Source: an uncultured Lachnospiraceae bacterium
Lineage (GTDB): Bacteria; Bacillota; Clostridia; Lachnospirales; Lachnospiraceae
Reading direction: 5' to 3'
Length of the DNA: 64,000 bases
Assembly: GCA_947367855.1 (NCBI GenBank)
Contig: CANBFE010000011.1
Span: 1-64,000 of the forward strand
Of this stretch, positions 8,268-16,779 are shown piece after piece; the stretch's first letter is position 1; the number at the start of each line of letters is the position of its first letter. Both the position numbers and the translations under genes were made by a program. The notes under the pieces were generated by a model. It saw only the letters and a list, made by a program, of their open reading frames with translations. It made no database searches and was not told where the DNA came from.

Positions 8268-9620
8268 TCACTCCTGAATTGCATATGCTTCATCCATAAT
8301 CCGGTCCAACGCATCGTTGAACGTGGGAACCGCAAATCCGTTTTTCCCGCAGATCAGTTCTTCAACTTTCGTTTTTGCTCCCTCCTCCGCCGTCAGCTGA
8401 TAGACTCTCACTTCCTCCGGACGCAGCAAATCTGTGTCTGAATACCCCAAATGCCGGTATATTTCCTCTCTGTCTCCCCTTTCGGACAAACGAATCATGT
8501 TGTTGATATGCTGCAGGATAATATCGCTGTGGGTAGTGACATTCATCTGCACTCCCGCATTGGTCAATTGGCACAAGACTCTCGCCATCTTCTGCTGCAG
8601 CTGCGGATGAAGGCACATCTCCGGTTCCTCATAAAACAAAGCGTCCACATATTTATGATGTTTCAGAATCAAGATCAGCGGCGATAATTCCGTCACCACT
8701 GCCGATACGGTTCTCAACGGCATCCCAGTGTTTTTTCCATTGGGAATATACCTTACCTCCTTGTTTGGCAGTGAACTCATTTCCACAATTCCGTCAGCCA
8801 TTCCCTTTTCCAGATACCTTATCACTTCCGCAAATTTATGGTTGACTTCATTATGACTGGTCAAGTCGTTTATTACATCCAGAAAGTGATTCACCGGCCT
8901 TACAAACGGAACCATTGTTTCCTGTTCCATTGCCGCGTTAAAAGCTACCCTCCGGCCCGCTTTATTGACCACGTCCTTGGTGAGCATAAACCCGGTCCTC
9001 GCTGCCGGAAAATAGATTTCACTTTCTAATCCGCTATTATCATGCGCCAATACCAGATCCATTACATTACTGATGATAAACTGATAATTATCATCCTCCA
9101 ATATTCCGGTCTCTCGTTCCTCTTCGGATAACTCCAGTCTGATTACCTTACCGTCCGTTTGTGACAAAGATAGATAGATTCGCTGGAAAAGCTTCTGCCA
9201 TTTGAACTCCAACGATACATTCTCTAATCCGGTCAGCGTTATCTGAAGCTCATCCAGTTCCACATCCTGGCTGTTGAAAATGGCTTTCACAAACCTGTCT
9301 TTATTCCGGTTTATTCTCTCCTGCAGAGCAGCCTGCAGTTCCCTTCCGATCTCGCTGACCCGGGCAGTACACCCGCCCTGTTCTCCGGCTGCCTTCACCT
9401 GTTCTCTTACCCAGCACAGCAATCGGCCTTCCGCCTCTGATGCCTGCCCGTTTCCGCCGGCAAATAAAATTTCCATACCCAGATTCCGGATTCCCCACAG
9501 CAGAGACAGCAGGTAGCTCTTTCCGCTGTTGTTATCCCCCACAAAAAGAGTCAGCGGCGCCACCTGGATTTCAGCGCTTTCTATCTTTCCGTATCCTGAT
9601 ACCTTTAATATCCATCCCAT
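8268..9620 (-). CDS. AAA/ABC-type ATPase of the OLD/RecF-like group
   Basis: This 450-residue cytoplasmic protein has Walker A GDNNSGKS at residues 28-35 right after the opening strand. The Walker B-like acidic block DALFYEEPEMCLHP lies in the C-terminal third, followed by the NVTTHSD switch strand. This layout, with a long middle region, is that of AAA_15/AAA_21 proteins related to OLD nucleases and SMC-like ATPases. No Toprim nuclease domain is visible. Such proteins often serve phage defence or DNA repair, but here the role is unknown. The ATG at 9620 is preceded by GGGGAGG. Longer upstream extensions lack the conserved start. Confidence 0.8.
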   Translation of the reverse strand: MGWILKVSGYGKIESAEIQVAPLTLFVGDNNSGKSYLLSLLWGIRNLGMEILFAGGNGQASEAEGRLLCWVREQVKAAGEQGGCTARVSEIGRELQAALQERINRNKDRFVKAIFNSQDVELDELQITLTGLENVSLEFKWQKLFQRIYLSLSQTDGKVIRLELSEEERETGILEDDNYQFIISNVMDLVLAHDNSGLESEIYFPAARTGFMLTKDVVNKAGRRVAFNAAMEQETMVPFVRPVNHFLDVINDLTSHNEVNHKFAEVIRYLEKGMADGIVEMSSLPNKEVRYIPNGKNTGMPLRTVSAVVTELSPLILILKHHKYVDALFYEEPEMCLHPQLQQKMARVLCQLTNAGVQMNVTTHSDIILQHINNMIRLSERGDREEIYRHLGYSDTDLLRPEEVRVYQLTAEEGAKTKVEELICGKNGFAVPTFNDALDRIMDEAYAIQE

Positions 9621-9780
9621 TTCCGGTCTGCCTCCCCTTCCGCAAACTTCCGACTTGGACATCTGCCTGAAAACAGCCCTGCCCGCACCCGGAAACCGTG
9701 CAGCCACAAAAATCCTTATGCCCATTGTAGCAGATATTGTTCCGCCATGCAAAAACTTTTCCATAAATTTTGCGATTGGC

Positions 9781-9813
9781 AAAAACCGCCTATCCGGGTC
9801 AGATAAGCGGTTT
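9781..9813 (-). terminator. intrinsic terminator after argS
   Basis: On the minus strand AAACCGCTTATC (9813-9802) pairs with GATAGGCGGTTT (9794-9783) with one mismatch, followed by a T run. It lies 28 bases after the argS stop. Confidence 0.85.
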
Positions 9814-9840
9814 GAACTAAGACTTCCTTCAAAAAAGGAG

Positions 9841-11607
9841 CTACATCTTCTCCGGCGCGGCGAATCCCAGCAGGTCGATGCAGGTCTCCAGTACGTCCCG
9901 GGTCAAGGTCAGCAGGGCGATGAAGCTCTCTTTCCTTGCCGGGTCCTCCTCCCCCAGAATCTTGGTCTCATGGTAAAAATGATTGAAGGCATTGGCCAGG
10001 TCATAGATATAGGCGCAGACCTTATGGGGCGCAGTCTCTTCGGCCGCGTTCTGAACCATGGCGCCGAACTGCACCAGAGCCATCTCCAGTTCCTTTTCCG
10101 AGGTGCCTCCCGCTTCCAGAAGGCTGAGATTTTCCGTCCTGCCGCCCTGTTCTGTATACTTATTTAAGATTGATTTAATACGCACAATTGTATACAGAAT
10201 ATAAGGCCCCGTATCCCCTTCAAAGGAGGTAAAGCGGTCAATGTCAAACACATAGTCCTTTGCGGCCTGGTTGGACAGGTCGCCGTACTTCAGAGCGGAC
10301 AGGGCCACAATCTCCGCCACGTTCTTCGCCTCTTCCTCCGGCATCTCCCGGCCTTCCCTGATCTTCCGGTACATCTCCTCCTGTGTTTCCCGCACCAAAT
10401 TGTCCAGACGCATGACGCCGCCGTCCCGGGTCTTGAAAGGCTTGCCGTCGCTGCCGTTCATGGTGCCGTGGCCCAGGAATTTCAGCACGGTCTCCGGCTT
10501 CACCAGCTTTGTCTTCCGGGCGCAGCGGAATACCTGTTCAAAGTACAGCTCCTGCCGTTTATCCGTGATATAGATGATCTCGTCTGGATTGTACAGGCGT
10601 ATGCGCTCCATGATGGTGGCCAGGTCCGTGGTGTTGTACAGGGAAGCACCGTCGGATTTTAAAATCATACAGGGCGGCACTTCCCTGGTGTCCGTCTCCT
10701 CCTTCACGTCCACCACCAGGGCACCGTCGCTGATATAGGCCCAGCCGCCCTTCTTCATATAGTCCACCATCTCGGGAATCAGGTCGTTCACATCGCTCTC
10801 GCCCTTCCAGAGATCGAATTCCACGTTCAGGCTGTCATAATTCTTTTTCAAATCCACCTTGGATACGTCCACGATGTGTTTCCACAGGGCGCGGTATCCG
10901 GGAACGCCCTTCTGGAACTTCCGGGTAGCCTCCAAAGCCCTGGCCTTAAATTCCGCGTCCTCCTTGGACTTGGCGCTTGCAAGAGGATAGATCTCCGCGA
11001 ATTCCGCCTCCGTAATAGGCGTCTCAGAGGGATATTGCCCCTGGTAACTTTCGTCAAAATAAATCAGATCCGGCTTGCGCTCCTGCAGCTCCGTAATCAC
11101 CATGCCGATGGGTGTACCCCAGTCTCCCAGGTGTACGTCCCCGATGACCTCATGGCCCGCATAACGGCTGATGCGCTTGATGCTCTCGCCAATGATGGCC
11201 GGGCGCAGATGCCCCACATGAAGAGGCTTTGCCACATTGGCTCCGCCGTAGTCAATCATGAGCTTCTTCGGTTTTTCGGGCATTTCCAACCCAAATTTCG
11301 CTTCCGTCCGCATGGACTCCACCAGCTGCAGAAGAAAGCCTTCCGAAAGCCTGAGGTTCAGGAAACCGGGCGCCACTGCCGCCGCTTCCTGAAACACACT
11401 GCTGCCCCCAAGCTTCTCCGCCACCTCGTTTGCGATCATAATGGGCGCTTTTCTGTATTTCTTTGCCCCTGCCATGGCGCCGTTGCACTGATATTCGCAC
11501 AGGTCCGGTCGGTTGGATATGCTCACCCTGCCCAGGGAAGCGTCATAGCCCGCCGCCTCAAATGCCTTTCCCATCTCTTCCGATAATAAATCCAGTATCT
11601 TCTTCAT
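9841..11607 (-). CDS. argS: arginyl-tRNA synthetase
   Basis: This class I synthetase charges tRNA-Arg with arginine in the cytoplasm. The 588-residue length is typical. It has the N-terminal additional domain, the HIGH-type motif HVGH within GGANVAKPLHVGHLRP, the degenerate second signature MNGSDGKPFKTR normal for ArgRS, and the C-terminal anticodon-binding helical domain ending near LGFAAPEKM. The ATG at 11607 has GGAG 7 bases upstream. It appears monocistronic, with its own promoter at 11707-11735 and a terminator at 9781-9813. I see no T-box leader. Confidence 0.97.
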   Translation of the reverse strand: MKKILDLLSEEMGKAFEAAGYDASLGRVSISNRPDLCEYQCNGAMAGAKKYRKAPIMIANEVAEKLGGSSVFQEAAAVAPGFLNLRLSEGFLLQLVESMRTEAKFGLEMPEKPKKLMIDYGGANVAKPLHVGHLRPAIIGESIKRISRYAGHEVIGDVHLGDWGTPIGMVITELQERKPDLIYFDESYQGQYPSETPITEAEFAEIYPLASAKSKEDAEFKARALEATRKFQKGVPGYRALWKHIVDVSKVDLKKNYDSLNVEFDLWKGESDVNDLIPEMVDYMKKGGWAYISDGALVVDVKEETDTREVPPCMILKSDGASLYNTTDLATIMERIRLYNPDEIIYITDKRQELYFEQVFRCARKTKLVKPETVLKFLGHGTMNGSDGKPFKTRDGGVMRLDNLVRETQEEMYRKIREGREMPEEEAKNVAEIVALSALKYGDLSNQAAKDYVFDIDRFTSFEGDTGPYILYTIVRIKSILNKYTEQGGRTENLSLLEAGGTSEKELEMALVQFGAMVQNAAEETAPHKVCAYIYDLANAFNHFYHETKILGEEDPARKESFIALLTLTRDVLETCIDLLGFAAPEKM

Positions 11608-11693
11608 GTTCTGTCTCCAACATCCTTTCTGCTCCGCCTGCAAATTTTCCTCTGAAATTTCTCTGATATTCTTCTGATATTCTTCTTTTCAAC

Positions 11694-11735
11694 ACTATAC
11701 CTTAAAACTATACCTTAAAAAGCCGGATTCTGCAA
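11694..11735 (-). promoter_or_regulatory. argS promoter with duplicated -10 region
   Basis: On the minus strand TTGCAG (11735-11730) and TATAGT (11712-11707) are 17 bases apart. The 13-base block actataccttaaa (plus strand) occurs twice in perfect tandem, 11694-11706 and 11707-11719. A second TATAGT therefore lies 13 bases downstream. The -35 match is modest. Confidence 0.6.
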
Positions 11736-11771
11736 GATTTTCTTTGTCACGCCGGAACCGGCACGCCCCGG

Positions 11772-11809
11772 AAAAAACGAAACAGTCCGGCGACTATATC
11801 CGAACTGTT
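11772..11809 (-). terminator. intrinsic terminator after the cysteine desulfidase-family gene
   Basis: On the minus strand AACAGTTCGG (11809-11800) pairs with CCGGACTGTT (11790-11781) with one mismatch, followed by a run of six T after two bases. Confidence 0.8.
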
Positions 11810-11854
11810 CCCAACATTCCGTTCCCTCTGTTATTCCAACCCCTCATCCGGCTT

Positions 11855-13126
11855 CTATTCCAACATCATCTTGATGATTTCCTTATCCGTCTGGTGCATG
11901 CCCACCTTGCCGATATATCCCACACAGCTGATAGTCTCCCCGGCATTTTCCTTTAAAATACCGGTGTAAGCCGCATACTGCTTGTCCTGCATGGCCAGGT
12001 GGTGGGCCATCATGGCCGCGTCAATGCTCGACGCAATCTTGGCCGCGCAGGAAATCTTCGCGCCGTCGCAGATAATACCCGGAATATTCGCCAGTGTATT
12101 GTCAATGGTTGCCTTGATCTGGGCGATACTTCCCCCTGCCATGTAGGTAATGGCTGCAGCCGAGGCACAGGAAGCCGAAACCGCACCGCAGAAAGCAGAT
12201 AATTTCCCGATAAATTCCTTCTGGTAAATCGTCAGAAGACTGGAAAAGATCAGGGAGCGGTACAGCTTATTTGTGGGAATATTTTTCTCCCTGGCATAGA
12301 CAATCACCGGCACTGAGGAAGCAATGCCCTGATTGCCGCTTCCGGAATTGATGATAACCGGCATATCGCATCCTCCCATGCGCGCTTCCGATGCCGCGGA
12401 AGCATAGGCCTTCATCCGTGTGACAATGCAGTCCGTGTAGGACTCCCGTATCACCCTGCCTATCCCCAGACCGTAATTTCCGGATATGCCTTCATAGGCA
12501 ATGTCCATATTGTAACGGATCTGACGCTCGTAGACATCCCTCACCAGCGCCAGGTCCACCTCATCCGCAAAAGCCTTGATGGTTTCCAGGGAAAGCTTTG
12601 TGCGGTCCGTGGAATAGCCCTTCTCTGCCAGTTCTTTCTCCTTCTCAAAGATAAGCTCACCGTCTTTTCTGATGGAGACAATGTTGGTGTGGATATGCCT
12701 TACCTCCACCTCCGCGGTATGTCCTCCCCCTGAAAGCAGAATGATAAAATGAAGGGGAATCTCCGAATCCAGAAATTCCACACTGCAGCAGCCTCTGTCC
12801 AGAAGCTCCCTGGTGCGGGTTCTTCCGGCATCGTTTACCTTTTCCAGAACCTCCATGCCCACGGAAGGATCTCCTGCCACAGCCCCCAGAACGCACGCTG
12901 TATGAATGCCCGTCAGGCCCCCGGAACCGGGAATCGTTACACAGCGCACATTTTTAATCATATTTCCGGAACATTTCGCCACGATTTTCTCAGGTTCGCA
13001 GCCCAGGGCCTCCCTGCCCTTTGCCGACGCATACGCCAGCGCTATAGGTTCCGTGCATCCGAATGCCGGCACCAGTTCTTCCCTTATAATTCCGATAAAT
13101 TCTTCCTGCAGTTCTTTTTCCAACAT
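11855..13126 (-). CDS. L-cysteine desulfidase-family protein (UPF0597, CyuA/YhaM-like)
   Basis: This 423-residue cytoplasmic protein carries the family opening AFGCTEPIALAYA and several Gly- and Cys-rich blocks (PGSGGLTGIHTA, NSGSGNQGIASSVP, AFCGAVSASCASAAAI). The arrangement recalls the alpha domain of iron-sulfur L-serine dehydratases. E. coli CyuA degrades L-cysteine to pyruvate, ammonia and sulfide, and archaeal relatives are [4Fe-4S] cysteine desulfidases. Serine or another amino acid as substrate cannot be excluded. The ATG at 13126 is the first in frame, though its ribosome binding site is weak. It is a single-gene unit between its own promoter and terminator. Confidence 0.88.
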   Translation of the reverse strand: MLEKELQEEFIGIIREELVPAFGCTEPIALAYASAKGREALGCEPEKIVAKCSGNMIKNVRCVTIPGSGGLTGIHTACVLGAVAGDPSVGMEVLEKVNDAGRTRTRELLDRGCCSVEFLDSEIPLHFIILLSGGGHTAEVEVRHIHTNIVSIRKDGELIFEKEKELAEKGYSTDRTKLSLETIKAFADEVDLALVRDVYERQIRYNMDIAYEGISGNYGLGIGRVIRESYTDCIVTRMKAYASAASEARMGGCDMPVIINSGSGNQGIASSVPVIVYAREKNIPTNKLYRSLIFSSLLTIYQKEFIGKLSAFCGAVSASCASAAAITYMAGGSIAQIKATIDNTLANIPGIICDGAKISCAAKIASSIDAAMMAHHLAMQDKQYAAYTGILKENAGETISCVGYIGKVGMHQTDKEIIKMMLE

Positions 13127-13181
13127 AAATTTACCGTATTTAACCTTTGTCCTTTTTCAAAAAATGTGAAAGTATGTAATC

Positions 13182-13210
13182 ATGGTATCATGTTTCAGGG
13201 AATATCGCAA
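13182..13210 (-). promoter_or_regulatory. probable promoter of the cysteine desulfidase-family gene
   Basis: On the minus strand TTGCGA (13210-13205) and TACCAT (13187-13182) have a 17-base spacer. Both boxes are moderate matches. The position, about 55 bases before the start codon, is sensible. Confidence 0.5.
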
Positions 13211-13251
13211 GCATCCCCATAAACTTTGCATAAACTATTTTCAGCTTAATC

Positions 13252-13932
13252 TCACAGAAAATCCACGGACATAACCTTTTCCGATTTCATGAGAATATCG
13301 TATACCTCCGTGCGCCCTGCCGCTTTTTTCAGATAAAGCACCATATGGACCGAGACACCGGTTGCGGGCGTTCTGGTCTCCCCCATTTCTATGGAATCAA
13401 TCACTACACCCGCTTCCTTAAGCTGATGAATGACCGTATGTAAATCCCTGCTTTCCTCCAGATCCAGAAATACATTGCAGTAATGGGAATGCCTGGTTGC
13501 AAAACGTTCCACATAGGGAAGCACATGAAGGGAAAGCAGCATCATGGCCGTGGTAAGCACGCCGCCCTCCACAAAGCCGATTCCCACCGCCAGTCCCACA
13601 CAGGCGCTTGCCCAGAGAGTGGCGGCCGTTGTCAGCCCCCTGACACGGTGTCTGGATACAATAATTGTCCCCACCCCGATAAATCCCACCCCGCTGATGA
13701 CCTGCGCTGCCATCCGGTTCATATTGGCCAGTCCCGGAAAGTTCATCTGAATATACTGTTCCGTCAGCATCACCAGTGTGGCGCCCAGACACACCACCGT
13801 AATGGTCTTCGTACCTGCGCCCCTGTGTTTCATTCCCCTGTCCAGGCCGATCACGCCTCCCAGAATGGTGGACACGGCGATTCGGATCAACAGATTCTGC
13901 AGGTTCCATTCTGCAAAGTTTCCAGGGATCAT
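13252..13932 (-). CDS. MgtC/SapB-family inner membrane protein
   Basis: This 226-residue protein has four to five N-terminal hydrophobic segments with the MgtC signature GGVIGLDRGMKHRGAGTKT, then SGVGFIGVGTI and LTTAATLWASACVG. The C-terminal cytoplasmic part (from about residue 145) resembles an ACT-like regulatory domain. MgtC proteins are linked to Mg2+ limitation and to modulation of ATP synthase or membrane potential. They are not themselves proven Mg2+ pumps. ATG 13932 is chosen because AGGAGGA lies 8 bases upstream; two earlier in-frame starts have no site. No Mg2+ transporter is adjacent. Confidence 0.92.
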   Translation of the reverse strand: MIPGNFAEWNLQNLLIRIAVSTILGGVIGLDRGMKHRGAGTKTITVVCLGATLVMLTEQYIQMNFPGLANMNRMAAQVISGVGFIGVGTIIVSRHRVRGLTTAATLWASACVGLAVGIGFVEGGVLTTAMMLLSLHVLPYVERFATRHSHYCNVFLDLEESRDLHTVIHQLKEAGVVIDSIEMGETRTPATGVSVHMVLYLKKAAGRTEVYDILMKSEKVMSVDFL

Positions 13933-14016
13933 AAGCCATTTCCTCCTTTGTTCCATTCCGTGCCGTTTTTCATCCGGCCCGGTCCGGCAGCTGCGCATCA
14001 GGACCGGACAGCGCCG

Positions 14017-14589
14017 TCACTTTGACTCATAACTCTTGCTGAAGGAATGCATGACGTCAATGTCAGTGAGCACCCCCATGCTGTACTCAAAACGAATGGA
14101 ATAATCTCCGTCTCTCAGATAATGAAACCGGTAGTCTCCCGTATCGTCATCCATCTCCAGCTCCGGGTAAGCCTCCTGCAGCTCAGCCTCAGTCATCCCG
14201 ATTGGATTCACCCCATTGATGGAAATATTCAGTCCGGCATTGGTGTCATCCAGGGCATAAAAACCCAGTTCCTCGATCACGCAGCTGAACACGGCCTGTT
14301 CCTCCCTGGTATCATTTACCAGGGTGATACTGGCATAGGAATCATCACCTTTTTTCAGAAAAATAGAAGAAGTCCAGGACTTATCCGGCAGCTTGGTGAG
14401 AAAAGCCCCCAGGTCATTGGTCTCAAACCCCTGATCCGACAAATCCATGGGTCTGGTCTCCCCCACCACTACAGGGACACCGTCAAGCAGCACCTCCGGC
14501 GGAGTGCCCGGATCCTTCGCCGCGCAGGCTCCCAACGCCACAGCCATGATCAATGTTCCGACTCCGATTAATAATTGACGTAATTTCAT
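14017..14589 (-). CDS. hypothetical lipoprotein
   Basis: This 190-residue protein starts with a lipoprotein signal (MKLRQLLIG, hydrophobic core, lipobox LGAC) and should be anchored on the outer face of the membrane. The mature part is acidic, with the segments VVVGETRPMDL and INGVNPIGMTEAELQEAYP. The latter resembles the short helix-loop modules of small Clostridia lipoproteins that sense or bind unknown ligands. I do not recognise a named family. AGGAGG precedes the ATG. It lies 22 bases after the FUSC-like gene and is likely co-transcribed with it. Confidence 0.85.
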   Translation of the reverse strand: MKLRQLLIGVGTLIMAVALGACAAKDPGTPPEVLLDGVPVVVGETRPMDLSDQGFETNDLGAFLTKLPDKSWTSSIFLKKGDDSYASITLVNDTREEQAVFSCVIEELGFYALDDTNAGLNISINGVNPIGMTEAELQEAYPELEMDDDTGDYRFHYLRDGDYSIRFEYSMGVLTDIDVMHSFSKSYESK

Positions 14590-14611
14590 ATTACAGCCTC
14601 CTCTGTCTCAG

Positions 14612-15199
14612 TTATTCTTCTTTTCCCTTCCGGTCCATATGAAACCAGTGTTCCAGCCTGCTTCTGGGAAGCAGATAGTTCACCAGCAGCGCAATGACCA
14701 CTCCAACGCCTGTGTCGATCATGCGGTTGAAGGCGTAGTCGATATGATGGGGCGGCGTGTTAAACAGAATAATGCACAGCACCACTCCGCCCGGCTGCAC
14801 TCCGCCCGGCCAGTGAAACACCACACAGAGCAGAATCATGATAACGATTCCCAGGAAAACCAGCGGCAGCCGCAGCCAGTAACACCCCTCCGGAAAAATC
14901 CGGTGCTCCAGCCAGTACAGTCCCAACCCCACAAAACCTCCGATTATGGTTCCGAAAAAACGGTTTCCCCCGCTGCGGCGGGATTCCTCCATGTCCGCGC
15001 CCATGCCGAAAATAGCGCCTATGCAGGCAAAGGTAGGGTTGCTGTTTGGCAGAAAGGCATAGAGCAGCGCGGTAAGCACTGCTGCCAACGCCGTTTTCAT
15101 GCTTCGAAGCCCCAGTCCCGGAATGGGCGCATGCACCGGATTATGCTGCTCTGTCTGGTGTCCTGGGTCCTTTTTCTGGTATTCCTGCTTCATCCTCAT
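14612..15199 (-). CDS. FUSC/aromatic acid exporter-like membrane protein
   Basis: This 195-residue protein has a charged N-terminal 30 residues, then about five to six hydrophobic segments. The segments ALLYAFLPNSNPTFACIGAIFGM and the NRFFGTIIGGFVGLGLYW block match the half-size FUSC/DUF939 family. That family is related to the membrane domain of the E. coli p-hydroxybenzoate efflux protein AaeB. It ends in a short basic cytoplasmic tail (LPRSRLEHWFHMDRKGKEE). The substrate is unknown. ATG 15199 is the first in frame; the next (15193) is also possible. Its promoter is at 15295-15323. Confidence 0.8.
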   Translation of the reverse strand: MRMKQEYQKKDPGHQTEQHNPVHAPIPGLGLRSMKTALAAVLTALLYAFLPNSNPTFACIGAIFGMGADMEESRRSGGNRFFGTIIGGFVGLGLYWLEHRIFPEGCYWLRLPLVFLGIVIMILLCVVFHWPGGVQPGGVVLCIILFNTPPHHIDYAFNRMIDTGVGVVIALLVNYLLPRSRLEHWFHMDRKGKEE

Positions 15200-15294
15200 A
15201 TCCCCGCTTTTCTGTTATGACATGTCTCCTTTTTCCGTTTTCTTTTCGCCGCCCACTGCCCGGTCTCAATATGTAGGAAAAAGAACTTATTCTA

Positions 15295-15323
15295 AGTATA
15301 TCGTGACCGGATGCAGAATTCAA
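15295..15323 (-). promoter_or_regulatory. sigma-A promoter of the FUSC-like/lipoprotein unit
   Basis: On the minus strand TTGAAT (15323-15318) and TATACT (15300-15295) are separated by 17 bases. It is about 95 bases upstream of the FUSC-like start codon, in the gap after queH. Confidence 0.75.
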
Positions 15324-15351
15324 CAGAAAACAGAAAATAATCTCCGGACAG

Positions 15352-15981
15352 TCAGCTCCTTTCGCGGGAGTAGACACAGCCGCAGTAGTCCTGCCGGTAA
15401 AGGCCATGGAGCCTGGACAGCTCAATGGAACGTTTATAGCCCTCCCGTTTCTTAAAATCAGAAAAAAGCCAGGCCACGCCGTATTCCTCCCCCAGGGCCT
15501 GTCCGATCTCATTCAGTTTCCGGGCATTCTTCAGCGGACTGATGGTCAGTGTGGTGCAGAAATAGGCAAAACCGCCTTCTGCCGCACGTTTTGCAGTCTC
15601 CCGGAGCCGCAGTTCATAGCACCGGAAACACCTCTCTCCACCCTCGGGACAGTTCTCCAGTCCCCTTACCGTCTGATAAAAATGCATGGGATTGTAATCC
15701 CCTTCCACCACGGATATGGGATGCCCCTTTCCCTCCCGGTTATAAGCCTCTATCAGCCTTTTCTGTTCCGCCTCCCTCTTCCGGTATTCCCCGGATTCCG
15801 AGATATTGGGATTATAGTAGAAAACCGTAATCCGGAAAATCCCTCTAAGATATTCCAGTACATAACTGCTGCAGGGCGCGCAGCAGCTGTGGAGAAAAAG
15901 TTCAGGTGCAGACTTTTCCCCTGCACCTGACAATCCCTCAATGATTTTATCCAGTTCCTTCTGATAATTTATCTGATTCAT
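15352..15981 (-). CDS. queH: epoxyqueuosine reductase QueH
   Basis: This enzyme reduces epoxyqueuosine to queuosine in tRNA, the last step of the wobble-base modification, and is the QueG replacement found in many anaerobes. The 209-residue sequence has the family cysteine pairs: LHSCCAPCSSY near residues 31-41, ENCPEGGERCFRCYELRL in the middle, and DYCGC close to the C-terminus. These ligate an Fe-S cluster and a mononuclear iron. GGAAGAG precedes the ATG. It follows the superoxide dismutase gene by 38 bases, and the two are probably co-transcribed. Confidence 0.93.
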   Translation of the reverse strand: MNQINYQKELDKIIEGLSGAGEKSAPELFLHSCCAPCSSYVLEYLRGIFRITVFYYNPNISESGEYRKREAEQKRLIEAYNREGKGHPISVVEGDYNPMHFYQTVRGLENCPEGGERCFRCYELRLRETAKRAAEGGFAYFCTTLTISPLKNARKLNEIGQALGEEYGVAWLFSDFKKREGYKRSIELSRLHGLYRQDYCGCVYSRERS

Positions 15982-16019
15982 CTCTTCCTGCCCTTATCTG
16001 CGGTCTTTATCCAAGGCCT

Positions 16020-16649
16020 TTATCTGAGGCCTTCCTCATAACGCTTTCCGGCTTTCCGCCAGTTAATCAGGCCAAACCATCCTTCCACATAATCCGCCCT
16101 CCTGTTCTGATACTGGAGATAATAGGCATGCTCCCACACATCCACCAACAGAATGGGATTATATTCCTCCAGATCCGGAACATCCTGATTTGCGGTCTGC
16201 ACAATGGACAGAGTCCCGTTTTTATCCGCCACCAACCATGCCCAGCCGGACCCGAACTTCCCTACAGCCGCCTGTTTCATCTGCTCTTTCCACTGTCTGT
16301 AGGAGCCGAAATCCCTGTCAATGGCTTCCGCCAGGGCCTCTGAGGGCTCCTGCCCCACAGGACTCTTCATGGAATCGAAATACAATTCATGATTATACAC
16401 TCCGCCGCCATTGTTGCGCACTGCAGTCTTCACTGCGGCAGGCAGCCTGTTGATATCGGTCAGCAGCTCCGTGAGACTCTTCTTCTGCAGCTCAGGGTAA
16501 TCCGCAAGAGCCCCGTTCAGGTTGTCCACATAAGTCTTGTAATGCTTGTCATGGTGGAAAGTCAGCGTCTCTTCATCCAGCACGGGAACCAGCGCATCAT
16601 ATTCATAGGGAAGGGGACGGACTACAAAGGGATAGGTTTCAGCTTTCAT
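16020..16649 (-). CDS. iron/manganese superoxide dismutase
   Basis: This 209-residue enzyme converts superoxide to oxygen and peroxide. The metal ligands are visible: a histidine in FHHDKHYKTYVDNLNGAL (residue 32), the histidine in YNHELYFD, and the aspartate and histidine of the signature DVWEHAYY. The FGSGWAWLV block is present. Metal type (Fe, Mn or cambialistic) cannot be told from sequence alone. There is no signal peptide, so it is cytoplasmic. A GAGGAG-type site precedes the ATG. The promoter region carries two operator-like direct repeats, suggesting tight control. It heads a probable two-gene unit with queH. Confidence 0.95.
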   Translation of the reverse strand: MKAETYPFVVRPLPYEYDALVPVLDEETLTFHHDKHYKTYVDNLNGALADYPELQKKSLTELLTDINRLPAAVKTAVRNNGGGVYNHELYFDSMKSPVGQEPSEALAEAIDRDFGSYRQWKEQMKQAAVGKFGSGWAWLVADKNGTLSIVQTANQDVPDLEEYNPILLVDVWEHAYYLQYQNRRADYVEGWFGLINWRKAGKRYEEGLR

Positions 16650-16727
16650 ATGCTCCTCACATTTCTGTGCTGCGCTTTTTCAGCCTTGCGTCCGGCAGCA
16701 CACAGACGCAAAACCGCTATACTTTTT

Positions 16728-16765
16728 CTATTGGATAGTATATCCTATTGGTTAGTATATGTCAG
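16728..16765 (-). promoter_or_regulatory. superoxide dismutase promoter with overlapping direct-repeat operator
   Basis: On the minus strand CTGACA (16765-16760) and TATACT (16742-16737) have a 17-base spacer. On the plus strand, ctattggatagtatat (16728-16743) and ctattggttagtatat (16745-16760) are two 16-base copies, 15 of 16 identical, at 17-base pitch. They cover the -10 box and the spacer exactly. This is typical of a repressor operator that blocks RNA polymerase. The regulator is not identified. Confidence 0.75.
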
Positions 16766-16779
16766 TTTTGGTTTTTTAT

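Noticed and set aside
11608..11735. T-box leader upstream of argS
   Set aside because: The leader is short and I see no T-box sequence or antiterminator structure.
13979..14007. Hairpin ccggtcc/ggaccgg as a terminator after the lipoprotein gene
   Set aside because: The stem is only 7 bp with a 15-base loop, and no T-run follows on the minus strand.
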